64,000 bases of DNA, taken from contig NC_039359.1 in assembly GCF_003573695.1 (NCBI RefSeq), forward strand, positions 79,002,783-79,066,782, given 5' to 3'. Shown in pieces: positions 10,642 to 22,146 of the stretch (the stretch's first letter is position 1; each line of letters starts with the position of its first letter). The position numbers and the translations under genes are program-made. Under the pieces are notes generated by a model, which was not told the origin of the DNA, searched no databases, and worked only from the letters and a program-made list of their open reading frames with translations. Source of the stretch: Papaver somniferum (taxonomy: Eukaryota > Streptophyta > Magnoliopsida > Ranunculales > Papaveraceae).

Positions 10642-12043
10642 CTAGATGTAGTTGTCTTAAACAGGAAACTATACAAGGATGTGCTTTATTTGTTTATTTT
10701 CTTGACAGGTTGCAGATTAATTTTATTTGTGATAGCTCTATTTGGTTTTGATGACCCACAGAAATTTCGGCTATTAGTTTATGATTCCATGAGGTGACTA
10801 ATCATCTATTAGTCTGGCTGAAGACGTTAAACTTAGCACTTCTTGGGAGGTAACCCAACATTCATGCGACACGGTAATATCTTTCCTTATCTCTTTTGCT
10901 TCAAATGGTAACAGTTTCTCCTTGTTCATGCTTTTAATTTTATCTTTAGAACATTGAGGACAATGTTAGATTTAAGTTTGGGGGTATGGGAGAAACTTTT
11001 TAGTTGCAGTATGAATAAATAAACTCCAGAGCTTAGAAATTTATGCCTATTTAGGATTGCACTAACTAATCTAAGTGGATGGAAGCATGTTGGTTGTAGG
11101 AGTTGAGGAACCAATCTGATTAGATGGCAACATCTAGAAGAGTCTATTCATAAAAGCACAGAGCTCAGGTGTTAGAAATAACATGATAGTTTCACCATAT
11201 CTCGTTGAGTCCTTTTCACTTCTATTTTTATTTTGTTTTGTTTTGTTTTTAAACTATGTTTTTCTAAGTGATTTGGTGGGGCTCACGATTCAAGTTGTTA
11301 CCAATGCTAGGGTGAATTAGAGTGATTGAGATACCATGAAAAAAAAAAGTTGGAAAAAAAAAATTGAGACCAGACCATTTGACCAAAAGGAATAAATTCA
11401 ATAAAGTCGACCACCGGTACCCTTGTATATGCCAGTTGTGTTGACCTAGAGTTAGGTTATTGATCACTGGTTCCCTTGTATATGCCAGTGTGTTGATATT
11501 AGTTAGACTAGTATCTCAATCCATTAGGATAGGTTCATTTTGGCGGAGGCCTTCAGACAGATATGGGAAACGCCGTTCACTTAGTAAACATCAAAACCAT
11601 CTATGTTTTTCTATATATCCATCTTCTTGATTTATCCATGTGATTAGTTTTGACTCCGGATATTGATGTCCATAGTGCGACTATCTGAGTAGAGCTCTGT
11701 CACTTTATATGAATTTTAGTATGCTTGAGTGCAAACTCGTGTACATCAATTGGAATTTCGCAACAGGGTACTTCCTCCTGTAGTCAATAAGTACGCCAAC
11801 CAAGGAGATTCTTTAGTGCCTTCCAAGGTTCTGCGTAGATAGCTATGGTCTGGAGTAAAGGTTTTGTGGGTATATCTCTTGTAAGCCCTCCCGAGACTAT
11901 AACTCGGCCACTAGGGACACCTAGGGGTTTAAAGGCTTATTGCATACGCTAAATGCAATCGACGATGCCTGCGACAGTGAGTTAGGATTTTATTTTCTAT
12001 TTGATTTGCTCGAGGACTAGCAAATAATAAGTTTGGGGGTATT
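10642..12043 (+). other. 3' noncoding interior with two polypurine-tract-like sites
   Basis: There is 1.4 kb without a gene between the ORF and the 3' LTR. TTTAAGTTTGGGGGTAT at about 10972-10988 follows ACATTGAGGACAATG, a pairing I associate with the sequence after pol in Athila elements. The terminal tract AATAAGTTTGGGGGTATT ends at 12043, against the LTR. A phrase ending CCCTTGTATATGCCAGT occurs twice (about 11418 and 11472). Confidence 0.65.
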
Positions 12044-13521
12044 TGATAGGCACATTTTTTTGTCTTATATAATCTCAATTGTATATATTAATAGTGCTCG
12101 ATTTTATATTTATAATGGCTTTTTATGTCCCTGTAGGTATTTTTGGAGAAATAAGCTTTTGCGGCGAAATTGGCTAAAAAAGTGGTTTTTGCGCTCGTGG
12201 GAGAAAATTACTATACGGACTCTCTCTTTGGATAAGGGGTAACCTAATTACTAAGGGTGACCCATTTCCAGGCATCTGCTAAAGGGAGACCAGCACAGGA
12301 TAGGGGGAGGTCATCTTCATCGTTTTAAAAACTGAAATTGGCGGGAAATTTTGTGCATGCAACTGGCAGAGTTGGGGATTGATTTCGAAGGTGTTTTAGT
12401 GAGATTCAATCGCCAGAATTGATTGGGCTGGACGTGATTTAACTAAACAAGCATGGTATAGTCGTTTGTTTGGATCGAATTGGGCTAGAAATCGAGTTGG
12501 AGCTAAACAGGGAAAGTGTTTTTACACGGACCCTATTGAGATTATATTTAGAAGTTCTAGAGAGACTAAAGACCTAAAAATATTTCCAAAGATACATATC
12601 TATCTAAGGAAGAGTTTGAGACAATCAGGAAAGCTCAGAAACGCGTGGAACAATTTAGAGAAAAGATTATTGCCCTAACTGCCAAGAAAAGAAAAGAAGA
12701 GATTTCGAGAAGATTTTGGAGAGATTTAATCGGCCTTTTTGATATAAATAGATTGGTTAGATCATATAGAAGGGGGGTCGAGAGTTTGGGAACCAGAGGA
12801 GGGCCAGAGAAGAAGAAATCAGAGTTCGATCAAACTCTGTTTCTGCTGCTGCTGCTGCTGAAGAACACGAAGAACGGACGTCCGAAGACAGTCGTTCTTC
12901 AACAGTGTTTACGACAAAGTTGTGGGGGTCGCATCTGCAGTCTCAACAACACTTCATATATATCGTTCTTCTTGTAACAGTGAACAACGCCTTTGCAACA
13001 GTTATTTCTGTTGCGATTTTTCTGTTCAATTGTTTTACTCCTTTTTAATCAACTTTTGAGCTTTATACATGTATTTTGAGATCATGATTAATATGAGGAG
13101 CTAAACCCCAACACTGGGATGACGGAGGAAACCCTATTTCACGCATGTGGTAATTTTAATAATTCTTTATGATTTTTTGCACTTATTTTAATTGATTCAT
13201 GATTTTCACTAATTAGTTGTGATTTCGTTTGATGGTGTATGCTTAGACGTAAGAGCTTTTGATACACCATGCTTGTGCTTTACATCTAAAGTTTTAAAAA
13301 TCTATTTTTGGCAAAGAATAAGAGTTCATATTTTTAATATTTGAGCTATAATTGATTGGAGTTATTAATTGAGTCACATGAATGAAATTTGGTGGAATCC
13401 TGAATCTCAGTACCTCTCGATACTGTGACAGCTTTCCTTGTACATATTATATTAAGTCTAAAATCGAATCTCAACAAGTCCGAGAAACGAACACTTTACT
13501 TACCACTACAAAACTACACCA
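12044..13521 (+). repeat. 3' LTR of the non-autonomous element
   Basis: Near-identical to 7150-8625; begins right after the purine tract and is followed by the TSD GTGAT. Confidence 0.93.
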
Positions 13522-13560
13522 GTGATTACAATATTTTTTACATTATACACTGATAAAATA

Positions 13561-14906
13561 CCTGGACAAATTGGGGTATACTCAAATTAATTGGGGTATA
13601 CCTAATGACACAAAACTCAGGTCATTTAGAAATAAAACAGGCCACTCCTTAACCATGTATTTTCAAAATGGTTAATATATCCTTGTCTAATTAACATTAA
13701 AAATTCTGATTAGGTTACTTAATTGAGTTTAGATGAATTTATTAAGTTGATTAAAACTTATGAATTTAAGTTATGAAATTTTGTTTTTGATTGAACTCAT
13801 GTGAGAAGATTTTTGATGAAATTTTTTTTGCAACTGAAATGAAAGCATACTATCCAAACATTTCCAAAAAGGGGATTGCAAAGATGATATATGAAATCAA
13901 ACTCAAAATTAAAGAAGAAATCGACACTTTCAGTTCTGAAACTATGAAAAGTCGACAGGATCGACGAATGAAGAAGATACCGACTAACTTTGGCCGGCAA
14001 GGTTGACGAATGAAGATGATGCCGGCTAACTTTGGCCGGCATGATTGTTTCTAAATAACAATGCCGACTTTTATTTTTGACACACATGAGATTGTTCAAA
14101 ATTTCACTAGATAACTACAATCAATGGCGACTAAACAACAGTCGGCAGAGTCGTATTCAAATATCATGCCAGTTTAAAACAAAATGGAACACAGAAAATA
14201 CAAATAATTTTCCAAACAATTAGTCAGCAGGGTCTATAATCCATACAGTGCCGACTAATACGCAGTCGGCAGGGTGGTATTCAAATACCATGCCGACCTT
14301 ATAATTTTATGGACTCAGGAACACAAACATTTTCAAAGCATTAGTCGGCAGGGTAAAATTTTAATATCCAACGACTGTTAAAAACACGTTTAGTCGGCAT
14401 GGTATCAAGGTTGAATATCTTGCCGACCCTGTAAAAAGCAGTTACAGATATTAACAGTCGTCATGATATTCTACCTAAGATCTTGCTGACTAATCCTAAA
14501 TATGAAAATTCGGCAGGGTCGTGAATCAGAAACCCTGCGGACTAAATAACTACAGATTCACGAATTCGATTTTTCTACCCTATTTGACATGCAAACATCA
14601 AATTTATGTATTAGATAGAGTTTTAAAGAATTAATCAACAATGAAAAATTCTAATCGACGATTTTTTTTTGCATTTGAAAACACGATAATAGAGAAGAAG
14701 AAAGGAATTGATCATTAGATTGATGAAGAAGAAGTAGGAAAAGAATAAGGTTTGGATCTAAAACAAAAAGGGATAGTTTTGGTTATTATTAAGGGAAACA
14801 TAGTTGGGTAACTTTATACACATTAGACATCCCTTAACCCACTATTATGGTTGGGAACAAAATAAGTATACCCCAATTAATCTGGGTACATCCCAATCTC
14901 GCCGGA
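13561..14906. mobile_element. hAT-like non-autonomous element, copy 1 (GTCGGCA/TGCCGAC family)
   Basis: Flanked by the 8-bp TSD ATAAAATA (13553-13560 and 14907-14914). The left end reads CCTGGACAAATTGGGGTATA; the right end, inverted, reads TCCGGCGAGATTGGGATGTA; both continue with CAGATTAATTGGGG-like sequence, giving a terminal inverted repeat of about 40 bp. The inside (about 13950-14540) carries repeated words AGTCGGCAGGGT and ATGCCGAC facing each other across loops of 10-30 bp. There is no transposase. The 8-bp TSD fits the hAT superfamily; the CCTGG terminus is not a standard hAT end. Confidence 0.75.
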
Positions 14907-14929
14907 ATAAAATAATCAAGTCCAAATGA

Positions 14930-15312
14930 TACGTTTTCTAGCCGTTAGATTGAGAGAGTATTAGTAAACGAATCAAGTCCATACTGATTGGATAGACTAG
15001 AGAGGATGATGGACATGGACTGATGGGGATGGGAATAAAAGTGTTGACAGTGACATGTTTTTTCTGTACACGCCGTAAATCCAGTCTGGAATTGATATGA
15101 TTGATGGAATTTTAGAATAATAATTAAAAAAGAGTGTTAGATGATAAAAAAAGATGAATTAATAAATAATGTTATCATTTGATCTACTAACTTTTGTTTT
15201 CCTCCAAAAGTTTGGAAAACAGCTTATACTCCAGGGAAATCTCGGCATAATCCCACATGCAAATCATGACGTTGGGAAACAGAGAAGAGGACCCTTTACT
15301 CCTCCTCACTAA
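14930..15312. repeat. Segmental duplication copy A, left part
   Basis: Matches 31631-31937 and then 32501-32588: shared phrases are ACGTTTTCTAGCCGTTAGAT, TACACGCCGTAAATCCAGTC and ATGCAAATCATGACGTTGGG. The copy is interrupted at 15313 by the Harbinger element and resumes at 22600. Where copy B has a MITE (31938-32497), copy A has the single TTA at 15224-15226. Confidence 0.85.
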
Positions 15313-15404
15313 GAGCGAATGCAATGGTACGACTAAACTCAAAGATCAAAGACTAAAAAAAAAGACTAAATATGAGTTTAATCTGTATTGTGACGTTATG
15401 GGGA

Positions 15405-15830
15405 GAAGACCAAATTTGGTCGCGCGTAAAACAGTTTTACGCATGAAGACGGGCGGAAGTATTAGTTACGTTTCATTTCTGGGCGGAATTATAAATTACG
15501 TTTCAAACGGGCGTAAATATAAATCACGTTTGTTATCAAGCGTAAATAAAAATTACGTTTGGCAAGGGGCGGAATCTTAAACTCCGCCCGTTGATCAGAC
15601 GGATTCCAAATGACCGCTCGAAGAAACGTAAATCTAAATTCCGTCCGAGTTAAACACGGTCACACAGTACGTGTGAGATCAGACGGGCGGAATTTTTGTG
15701 TCCGCGTGATGAGTTGTACGGACGGACTTCTTCTGTCCGCGTGATGAATTTGTTAGGCGTAAAAAATTATTACGCCTGAGACGGGCGTAACCAAAATTTC
15801 CGTTTCATTAGGGTTTAGGGTTATGGCGTA
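15405..15830. repeat. Left subterminal word array of the Harbinger element
   Basis: About a dozen copies of GGGCGGAA, GGGCGTAAAT, ATTACGTTT and TCCGCCC in both orientations, spaced 15-40 bp apart. The same words fill the right end and the MITE at 31938-32497, so they belong to the family. Repeated subterminal words commonly act as transposase-binding sites; that function is inferred here. Confidence 0.75.
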
Positions 15831-16329
15831 CTCTCCTGTCCGTCCGATCAAATCGGGCGTAATCTTAATGAACCGCACCTTCCACCAATACTGCCTCTCC
15901 TTCCCAACCACAACCCATCTCTTCTACACGAGGCTTCTTCTTCTCAGTTCATTTTCTTCCACAGTTCATATTCTTACACAGTTCATATTCTTGTTTGCTT
16001 CACGGCTCCTCTTCAGTTCATATTCTTCTTCTCCATTCCCATCTACCAACCGTACAGATACCCTAAAAACTCCACAAAAACCCTAAAAACTCCATTATAA
16101 GGTATGTATTTTCTACTTTCTTTATTCAATTTGTGTAATAATAATATCATGTATTGTATTTTTTGTTCGAATTTATTTCAATTTGTGTAATAATATGCGC
16201 AAGTAATGTATTTTTTGTTCGAATTTATTTAGGGTTTTTACGTTGAAAATTGAATCATACTTTATTACTAATTGGATATTCATATTGGGTTAATCAAATC
16301 TTATTAAAATTGGGTTAATCGTAATTTAA

Positions 16330-16640
16330 TTTAATTTTTTGTTTTATTTAATAGTTATAAATATTAATAATTGGATAATTATTTTTTGTTAATTTAGTTA
16401 CGTGATTTAATTTAATATATTTTTTTGTTAATTTAATTTCGTAATTTAATTTATTTTTTTGTTAATTATAAATAGTTATAAATATAGTTAATTGGATAAT
16501 TATTTTTTGTTAATTTAGTTACGTGATTTAATTTAATTTATCTTTTTGTTAATTTAGTTTCGTATTTTAATTGAATTTTTTGTTAATTATAAATAGTTAT
16601 AAATATAGTTAATTGGATAATTATTTTTTTGGTTAAATTT
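16330..16640. repeat. AT-rich tandem repeat, period about 120 bp
   Basis: The phrase TTGGATAATTATTTTTTGTT followed by AATTTAGTTACGTGATTTAA recurs near 16370, 16491 and (partly) 16611, in the leader or first intron ahead of the PMD gene. Confidence 0.7.
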
Positions 16641-16738
16641 ATGTTTATGGAATTTTATGATGTTGAAATTTTGTTCGGTTAAATTTATGTCTATTATGGT
16701 TCGTGGATTGGTCTTTTAATTATGAAATTGGATTTAAC

Positions 16739-18805
16739 ATGTTTGTGCGTAGAATGAACAAGTTTATATCGAGGTTTAGTGGTCGCCAAAAGACCAACAA
16801 GAGACAAAAATCTACCGAAGCTGATTACAACTTAATCTCTACCGGTCAAATTGAGGAGGTCGACGTCCCCGGGTTAGGGAGGTTTCCTATAGTGGAAGAT
16901 GATAAGCCGCACGCTACTGAAGACATTACATTTTCAGACGCACCAACATTTAAGTTTAAACATCGTGATTGAAAAAGCGGGGTGGGAAAAATTGTTGAAC
17001 ATAGAGTGTAACGTTACCCAACATGCCGTTGTTGATTATATTGTTGAGAGGTTTTGGGATACAACCAACACGTTCCATTTTCCATTTGGTGAGATGGGGT
17101 TCACGCCATTAGATTGGGTCATGTTAACTGGACTGAGTATCGGTGATGGTTATGTAGTTCCGTATGATTCGAGCCTATACCAATTTGACTATGTCCGTGA
17201 GAAGATTTTTCCGGATATCACACAGGGAACAAGAGGCGCGTCGTGGATATCAAACTCAATTACAATTACATATTTAAGCTCATACTTCAAAGAAGATAAG
17301 TTGGTGGCGGCTAATGAAGATTCTCTCCTCGCCCATAGAATAGCAATTGCCTTTTTTATGTATGTTTTGGGTCAATTTTTCTTTCCTAATGCAAAGAACT
17401 ATATTGATGCTAGATGGTTAGCTGCTTTCGAAGAAATTGATAAAATACAAGACCTTGACTGGGGCGGTAGTGCCTTTTCGAGATTGTATGCAGGTCTCCG
17501 ACAAGCTTGTAGGAAACAACAGAAGGCACTAAGCGGGCCCTTCCAAATATTAGAGGTATTTTGGTAATCGATTTTATTTTAATTTTCAACGTAAAGTATA
17601 TTTTCATTTAAGTTTATTTCCTTGGATATATTAATTTGATTCATTAATTTTATGGACTAGTTTTGGGGGTATGAATACCTAGGCATATGTCGACCAGACA
17701 TCTCAATGAACGGTAATGAACAGAAATGGCCTGTAATTTCCAGATGGAATGGAAGGAGGTGTCAGAATGATATTATTCGTTGTAGGATTTTACTGAATCA
17801 GCTGACGATTGACCAAGTGACATGGCACCCATGGGAATCATACACCGACGTCCTCAGTTCTGAGATGGGAAAGTCTGCTAGGAAGCTGTCGGACTCGAGA
17901 TGGATATTTTCTTGGAATGGCGTTGTGAGTTAGACATGATTTTTTATATTATATCATTAATATTAATCGTCAATAACATAGTTTTTTATTTTTCGTTATT
18001 TATCTATTTAGTAACGTACTCACTACAATTATATTCCTTTTTTGGTTATACATCATAATGTTTATTTAGGAGAAAGATGTTGGAGGCAAAACCATCCCTC
18101 GTTTGCTGTTCCCATGAGACTACATGTAATTATTGGGCATTTGGGTGATGACCAAACAAAACTCCTGCTAGCGGACGGTTTTGTTGATGCAACCGAGGTG
18201 GTGCAAGTTGTGCAGTATGAAGTATATTTAGAGTATTGGAAAAAGGTTACTAATTTCAGAAAATATGTGACACATCCTGATTGGGAGGTCCAAACATTTG
18301 GGTACAGCGGTGACTTCTATTCTACCGAACTTGGAAAACCAGATGAACATGTTCTTATTCCACCGCAACAACAATTATCGCCCGTAAGTGTTCGTTCAAC
18401 TTTACATTGCTTATTTCAAAAAAAAAAAAAAATCTCATCTATCTCATTTTTTCATGACAGGGCGATAGTTATGCATTATTCCAAGAATATGCTGATTTTA
18501 CTAAACAATTTCGAGATTTTACATTACGAGAAACGAAAGATAGGATGGAGTGTCTATTAGCGAAAGATGAACTTATAGGAAACCAGAATAATAAGATCAC
18601 GGAATTGGAGTATCAACTGTCTCTTTTCCGAACGCCACACACCATCCAACCTTCCATTGGATTCGGCGCCTTTTCCCCCACATTTCCCCCACAAGTGTGG
18701 AGTTCTATGAGTCAAGGATCATCTTCAACGTCCTCGGTCAGGCCCATTCCGAGAACGGCTTTTATCCCACCGCGATCGGCACCTCTGGATACGGGAAATG
18801 TTTAG
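16739..18805 (+). pseudogene. Plant mobile domain (PMD, MAIN/MAIL-like) protein gene inside the Harbinger element, one probable frameshift
   Basis: A multi-exon gene. Exon 1 (16739-17555) has a basic N terminus (FVRRMNKFISRFSGRQKTNK) and then, in a shifted frame, the PMD core: IEKAGWEKLLNI, FHFPFGEMGFTPLDWVMLTGLSIG and HRIAIAFFMYVLGQFFFPN. Exon 2 (17661-17924) has YEYLGICRPDI, WPVISRW and VTWHPWE. Exon 3 (about 18040-18383) has HHNVYLGERCWRQNHPSFAVPM. Exon 4 (18461-18805) is a coiled-coil tail. PMD proteins act in nuclear silencing and gene-expression control in plants, and PMDs are also known inside transposons. The frame changes near 16970, and the exon-3 acceptor is unclear because the nearest AG leads into a stop. 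The gene is thus either slightly broken or mis-modelled. Its role in the element is unknown. Confidence 0.75.
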
Positions 18806-18914
18806 CCGGTGATGACTATTTATATGGTTTAGCTTTGAATTTATTATGTTATTTATCTTTGTTATGTGTAGTCATACTAGACATTTATTATGTTATTTAT
18901 CTTTGTTATGTGTA

Positions 18915-19120
18915 GTCCGTGAGTAGTCATTTCAATAGGCAATCAAATTTCAGCGAGTTCATTTCAATAGGCAATCAAATTTCAGCGAGTAGTCATTTCA
19001 ACGAGTAGTCATTTCAATAGGCAATCAAATTTCAGCGAGTAGTCATTTCAATAGGCAATCAAATTTCAGCGAGTAGTCAGTTCAATACTTTATCAAATTT
19101 CACCGACTAGTCATTTCAAT
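18915..19120. repeat. Minisatellite, unit about 34 bp
   Basis: Four to five copies of GAGTAGTCATTTCAATAGGC plus AATCAAATTTCAGC, the last ones diverged, between the PMD gene and the transposase promoter. Just before it, TTATGTTATTTATCTTTG is duplicated (18844 and 18887). Confidence 0.8.
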
Positions 19121-19235
19121 ACGACAAACACCTCACTGACAAACAGTTTACAAAATTTGTCAAATACTTTATGTTATTTTATTTATTAAAGTAAGATGTT
19201 ACAAAATGGAAGCATGTGATCTCCGTCACTCACTC

Positions 19236-19243
19236 TATAAATA
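19236..19243 (+). promoter_or_regulatory. Probable TATA box of the Harbinger transposase
   Basis: TATAAATA about 50 bp before the transposase ATG, in CTCTATAAATACC; good fit to a plant TATA element, leaving a short leader. Confidence 0.6.
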
Positions 19244-19292
19244 CCAACACACCTCTTTTTACAATCACACACTTATTCTGATTCGATAGAAT

Positions 19293-20606
19293 ATGGAAGC
19301 ATATGAGAATACCGCTCACTATTGTTCTTCTGTTTCATCTTCTTCTTCTTCTTCTAATAGTAGTTTTTATTCCTCGGATGATGATTCAATAGCAATTATG
19401 CAAAATAACATGGCCGTTAGTATGGGAGTCCTTGTTACCAATTCTAAATGGCCTCAAACTCGTATCAAAATACCAAGAGATCGTGAGACTGGTGCTGAAC
19501 TTCTGTGGAACGACTATTTTTCTCCGTATCCAAACCAACCACCTAATGTTTTTCGCAGAAGATTCAGGATGCGTCGACAATTGTTTAACAGAATAGTGGA
19601 AGGTGTTACAGCCGAAGACAGATATTTTGTGCAAAGGCCCGATGCGTGTGGAGTTTTAGGATTAAACCCTCATCAAAAAGTAACTGCAGCGGTGCGAATG
19701 TTAGCTTATGGATGTGCGGCAGATGCAATAGACGAGTACTTACGCATAGGCGAAACCACGGTGTTGGAAGCAACTCGGAGGTTCTGCAAGTCGATTGTCA
19801 ATGTGTATGGGAAAGAATATTTGCGTGAACCTACGGCTGGTGATGTTGAGTTGTTGCTCAACCAAAACAAAGATAGAGGATTTCCAGGGATGATAGGTAG
19901 CCTAGATTGCATGCATTGGAAATGGGATAAATGTCCGTCTGCCGAATCAGGGGCTTACACCGCGTATAAAGGGAGCGAAAGTATCGTGTTGGAGGCGGTG
20001 GTGTCGTATGATCTATGGTTTTGGCATGCATTTTTTGGTATGCCAGGCTCTAACAACGATATTAATGTGATGAACCGTTCATATGTTTTTCGAAGTCTGG
20101 TCACGGGAAAAGCACCACCGGTGAACTATGTGGTAAACGGTCATTCTTATGACATGCCGTATTATCTAGGTGATGGAATATATCCAGAAATTGCTACTAT
20201 TATTATGGCGTTTAAACATCCGCTTGGTAGGAAAAAAGAGATATTTTCAGCGATGCAAGAGGGTGCAAGAAAAGACGTAGAGCGGGGATTTGGTGTACTT
20301 CAACAACAGTTTGGAATCATCAAACAACCTGCTAGAATGTGGAATCCAGATGTGCTTGCCTATATCATGAAAACGTGTATTATCTTACATAATATGATAG
20401 TCGAGGATGAGCGTCTACCCGGTGAATGGCCACATGTTTATGATCATCGTAGCAACCCGACACCGGTTAATATATTAAGAGGCAACAGTGAGGAGTTTTC
20501 CCAAATTAGAGCTGAGCAACGCCGACGTCATATGCGCAGCAAAGATAGGCATATTCGCTTGCGCGATGACTTAATCGAACATATATGGGCAGAATATGGG
20601 AATTAA
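19293..20606 (+). CDS. PIF/Harbinger DDE transposase (DDE_Tnp_4, HARBI1/ALP1-like)
   Basis: Intact single-exon 437-aa protein. A Ser/acidic N terminus is followed by the usual family start (ETGAELLWNDYFSP, then FRRRFRMRRQLFNRIV). A helical DNA-binding-like segment (HQKVTAAVRMLAYGCAADAIDEYLRIG) precedes the nuclease fold. The catalytic acids are visible: Asp in GMIGSLDCMHWKW (about residue 205), Asp in MPGSNNDINVMNRS (about 254) and Glu in DVERGFGVLQQQFGI (about 328). The tail CIILHNMIVEDE and the basic RRRHMRSKDRH end are typical. It cuts and joins element ends at T-W-A targets, normally together with a Myb-like partner. Length and motifs are complete, so the enzyme may be functional. Confidence 0.93.
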   Translation: MEAYENTAHYCSSVSSSSSSSNSSFYSSDDDSIAIMQNNMAVSMGVLVTNSKWPQTRIKIPRDRETGAELLWNDYFSPYPNQPPNVFRRRFRMRRQLFNRIVEGVTAEDRYFVQRPDACGVLGLNPHQKVTAAVRMLAYGCAADAIDEYLRIGETTVLEATRRFCKSIVNVYGKEYLREPTAGDVELLLNQNKDRGFPGMIGSLDCMHWKWDKCPSAESGAYTAYKGSESIVLEAVVSYDLWFWHAFFGMPGSNNDINVMNRSYVFRSLVTGKAPPVNYVVNGHSYDMPYYLGDGIYPEIATIIMAFKHPLGRKKEIFSAMQEGARKDVERGFGVLQQQFGIIKQPARMWNPDVLAYIMKTCIILHNMIVEDERLPGEWPHVYDHRSNPTPVNILRGNSEEFSQIRAEQRRRHMRSKDRHIRLRDDLIEHIWAEYGN

Positions 20607-20923
20607 AAGGTTGGAGACGAGGAAAAATATTGAATTAAATGTTGTTTCCCATATGAAAAAATTATGTGATTTTATTTTAACGAATAATTTGAAATGTATT
20701 AACTCTATTTCATATACTCATCACTTGGTAAATTAAAGTAAGATGTTACAAAATAAGTTAAAGTTGATTAAATTAAATGAAGATAAAATTAAATCCCAAA
20801 TATTACATAATAATACGACTAATGACAAAATTAATACATATTAAAACGTAAATAAACTACTAAAACTATTATCACTTATTATTAGACTTAATACTTAAGG
20901 TTCGAACTATCCCGTTTTGACGA

Positions 20924-21851
20924 TTATAATTGGCTCCTTTTGTCCCGTACTATTAAAGCCTTTCGAAGTTCGAAGTACTCCTTTTGTACATGATCCAATT
21001 TGGAAAGATCCATCATCATGATGCGAAATTCATCGTCTGCGACCTCCTTGGCTATTTTAGCCGCATGCTCAGCTTGTTTTTGTGCAAACTCGGCCTTTTT
21101 TTGTTCCATCTTGAATCTTGATTGTTCCCGGTAATGAGAATTGAAATTTTCTTGCTGTGTAATAATTATTCCCATCAATTCCTCTTGGCTGTTGGATTTC
21201 TCTCGCCCGGTTTTCTTCATCGTTTAGCTGCTTTTTTTCCCATCTGACGAAGGTATGTATTCTCTATGTCTCCTTTATCTGTGTCGTTACCGGACTCGAC
21301 TTGAGTGCCATCTTCCTCGGTATTCACGCTACTATCCAAATCGTGCGTCGTATCAAAAACAAAAGTCGATCGACGATTATATTTTAATTTTCTATGACAA
21401 TTGGGTAGCACTCTTCGTGCCTAAATTTTCTTCCATGATTGCATTCCTTAAACCGTTGTTTACTTCTTCGAGCTGTTAATGTTTTTAAAAACAATTAGGT
21501 TCATGGGCATCTCATATTAGAAAATAATTGTTTCAAAACAGAGAGAATACTCACGGTCATTTCCGGACCCCATCCCGTATGATATTCACCTTCCACTTCC
21601 GCCTGTTTTGCCGAAAACAACGCCACTTCTTTACTTATTCCCTGAAATCGTTTTTGCCAGGAACTCCAAGACCGCTCTGGTTTATCCGGTAAATGAGCTT
21701 CAATATCATCCTTGATACGAGTCCACAACGCAATCTCTGATTGATCGGCTCCAACGCCGGGATCTTGAGATATTGATAAATGAATTTTACACATCGTGAC
21801 ATCTTCGATTGTCGTAAAATTTGGACCTCTTGCTATTCGTGGTGTTGACAT
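20924..21851 (-). pseudogene. Harbinger ORF1 (Myb/SANT-like plus NAM-associated C-terminal region), broken
   Basis: Exon 1 (21851-21555, minus) begins MSTPRIARGPNFTTIEDVTM and reads VGADQSEIALWTRI and RSWSSWQKRFQGISKEV, a SANT/trihelix-like domain seen in PIF ORF1 proteins. A clean donor (GTGAGT) follows. After an acceptor near 21473 the frame meets a stop near 21395. The family pattern continues in other frames: 21217-21411, ending LRQMGKKAAKR, then 20924-21220 (GREKSNSQEELMGI, Glu/Lys-rich coiled coil). A one-base shift separates the last two. The protein normally binds the element ends and brings in the transposase. At least two breaks make this copy probably inactive. Confidence 0.8.
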
Positions 21852-22146
21852 TAAAAACGATTCGATGAAAATTTTCAAAATGATTTGAAATATGGAAAAC
21901 TATTTTTTCTTCCTGATACTATTTTTTTCTTGCCGAATACAAATGAATGATATGAAAATGTGAAAGGAATTCATCTGGTATATATAGGTATAAAATAAAT
22001 CCGTTATTAACATTCAATTTCAAACGTTCGAAAGATATAAATATCTTACCAACGGTCAAAAATCTGCTACGCAATCCAACGCCAACGTTCGAAAAATTTA
22101 TCATTCTAACGTTCGAAAATTTCATTTCATGTTTCATAATTTTTCT

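Larger units (their letters stand above)
7150..13521 (+). mobile_element. Complete non-autonomous LTR retrotransposon (Athila-like ends, no gag-pol)
   Basis: Two direct repeats of about 1477 bp (7150-8625 and 12044-13521), each starting TGATAGGCAC and ending CTACACCA, enclose a 3.4-kb interior. The 5-bp TSD GTGAT is at 7145-7149 and 13522-13526. A TGGCGCCG primer site lies 5 bp inside the left LTR, and a purine tract AAGTTTGGGGGT lies just before the right LTR. The LTRs differ at roughly 40-45 positions by eye, near 97% identity, so the insertion is fairly recent. The interior has one ORF (485 aa) and no recognisable protease, reverse transcriptase, RNase H or integrase. It must therefore depend on another element's enzymes, as LARD and TRIM elements do. 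Confidence 0.92.

Noticed and set aside
16899..16975. Alternative PMD start at 16899 in the second frame
   Set aside because: The residues it adds show no PMD pattern; the upstream basic segment in the first frame looks like the real N terminus, so a frameshift near 16970 is more likely.
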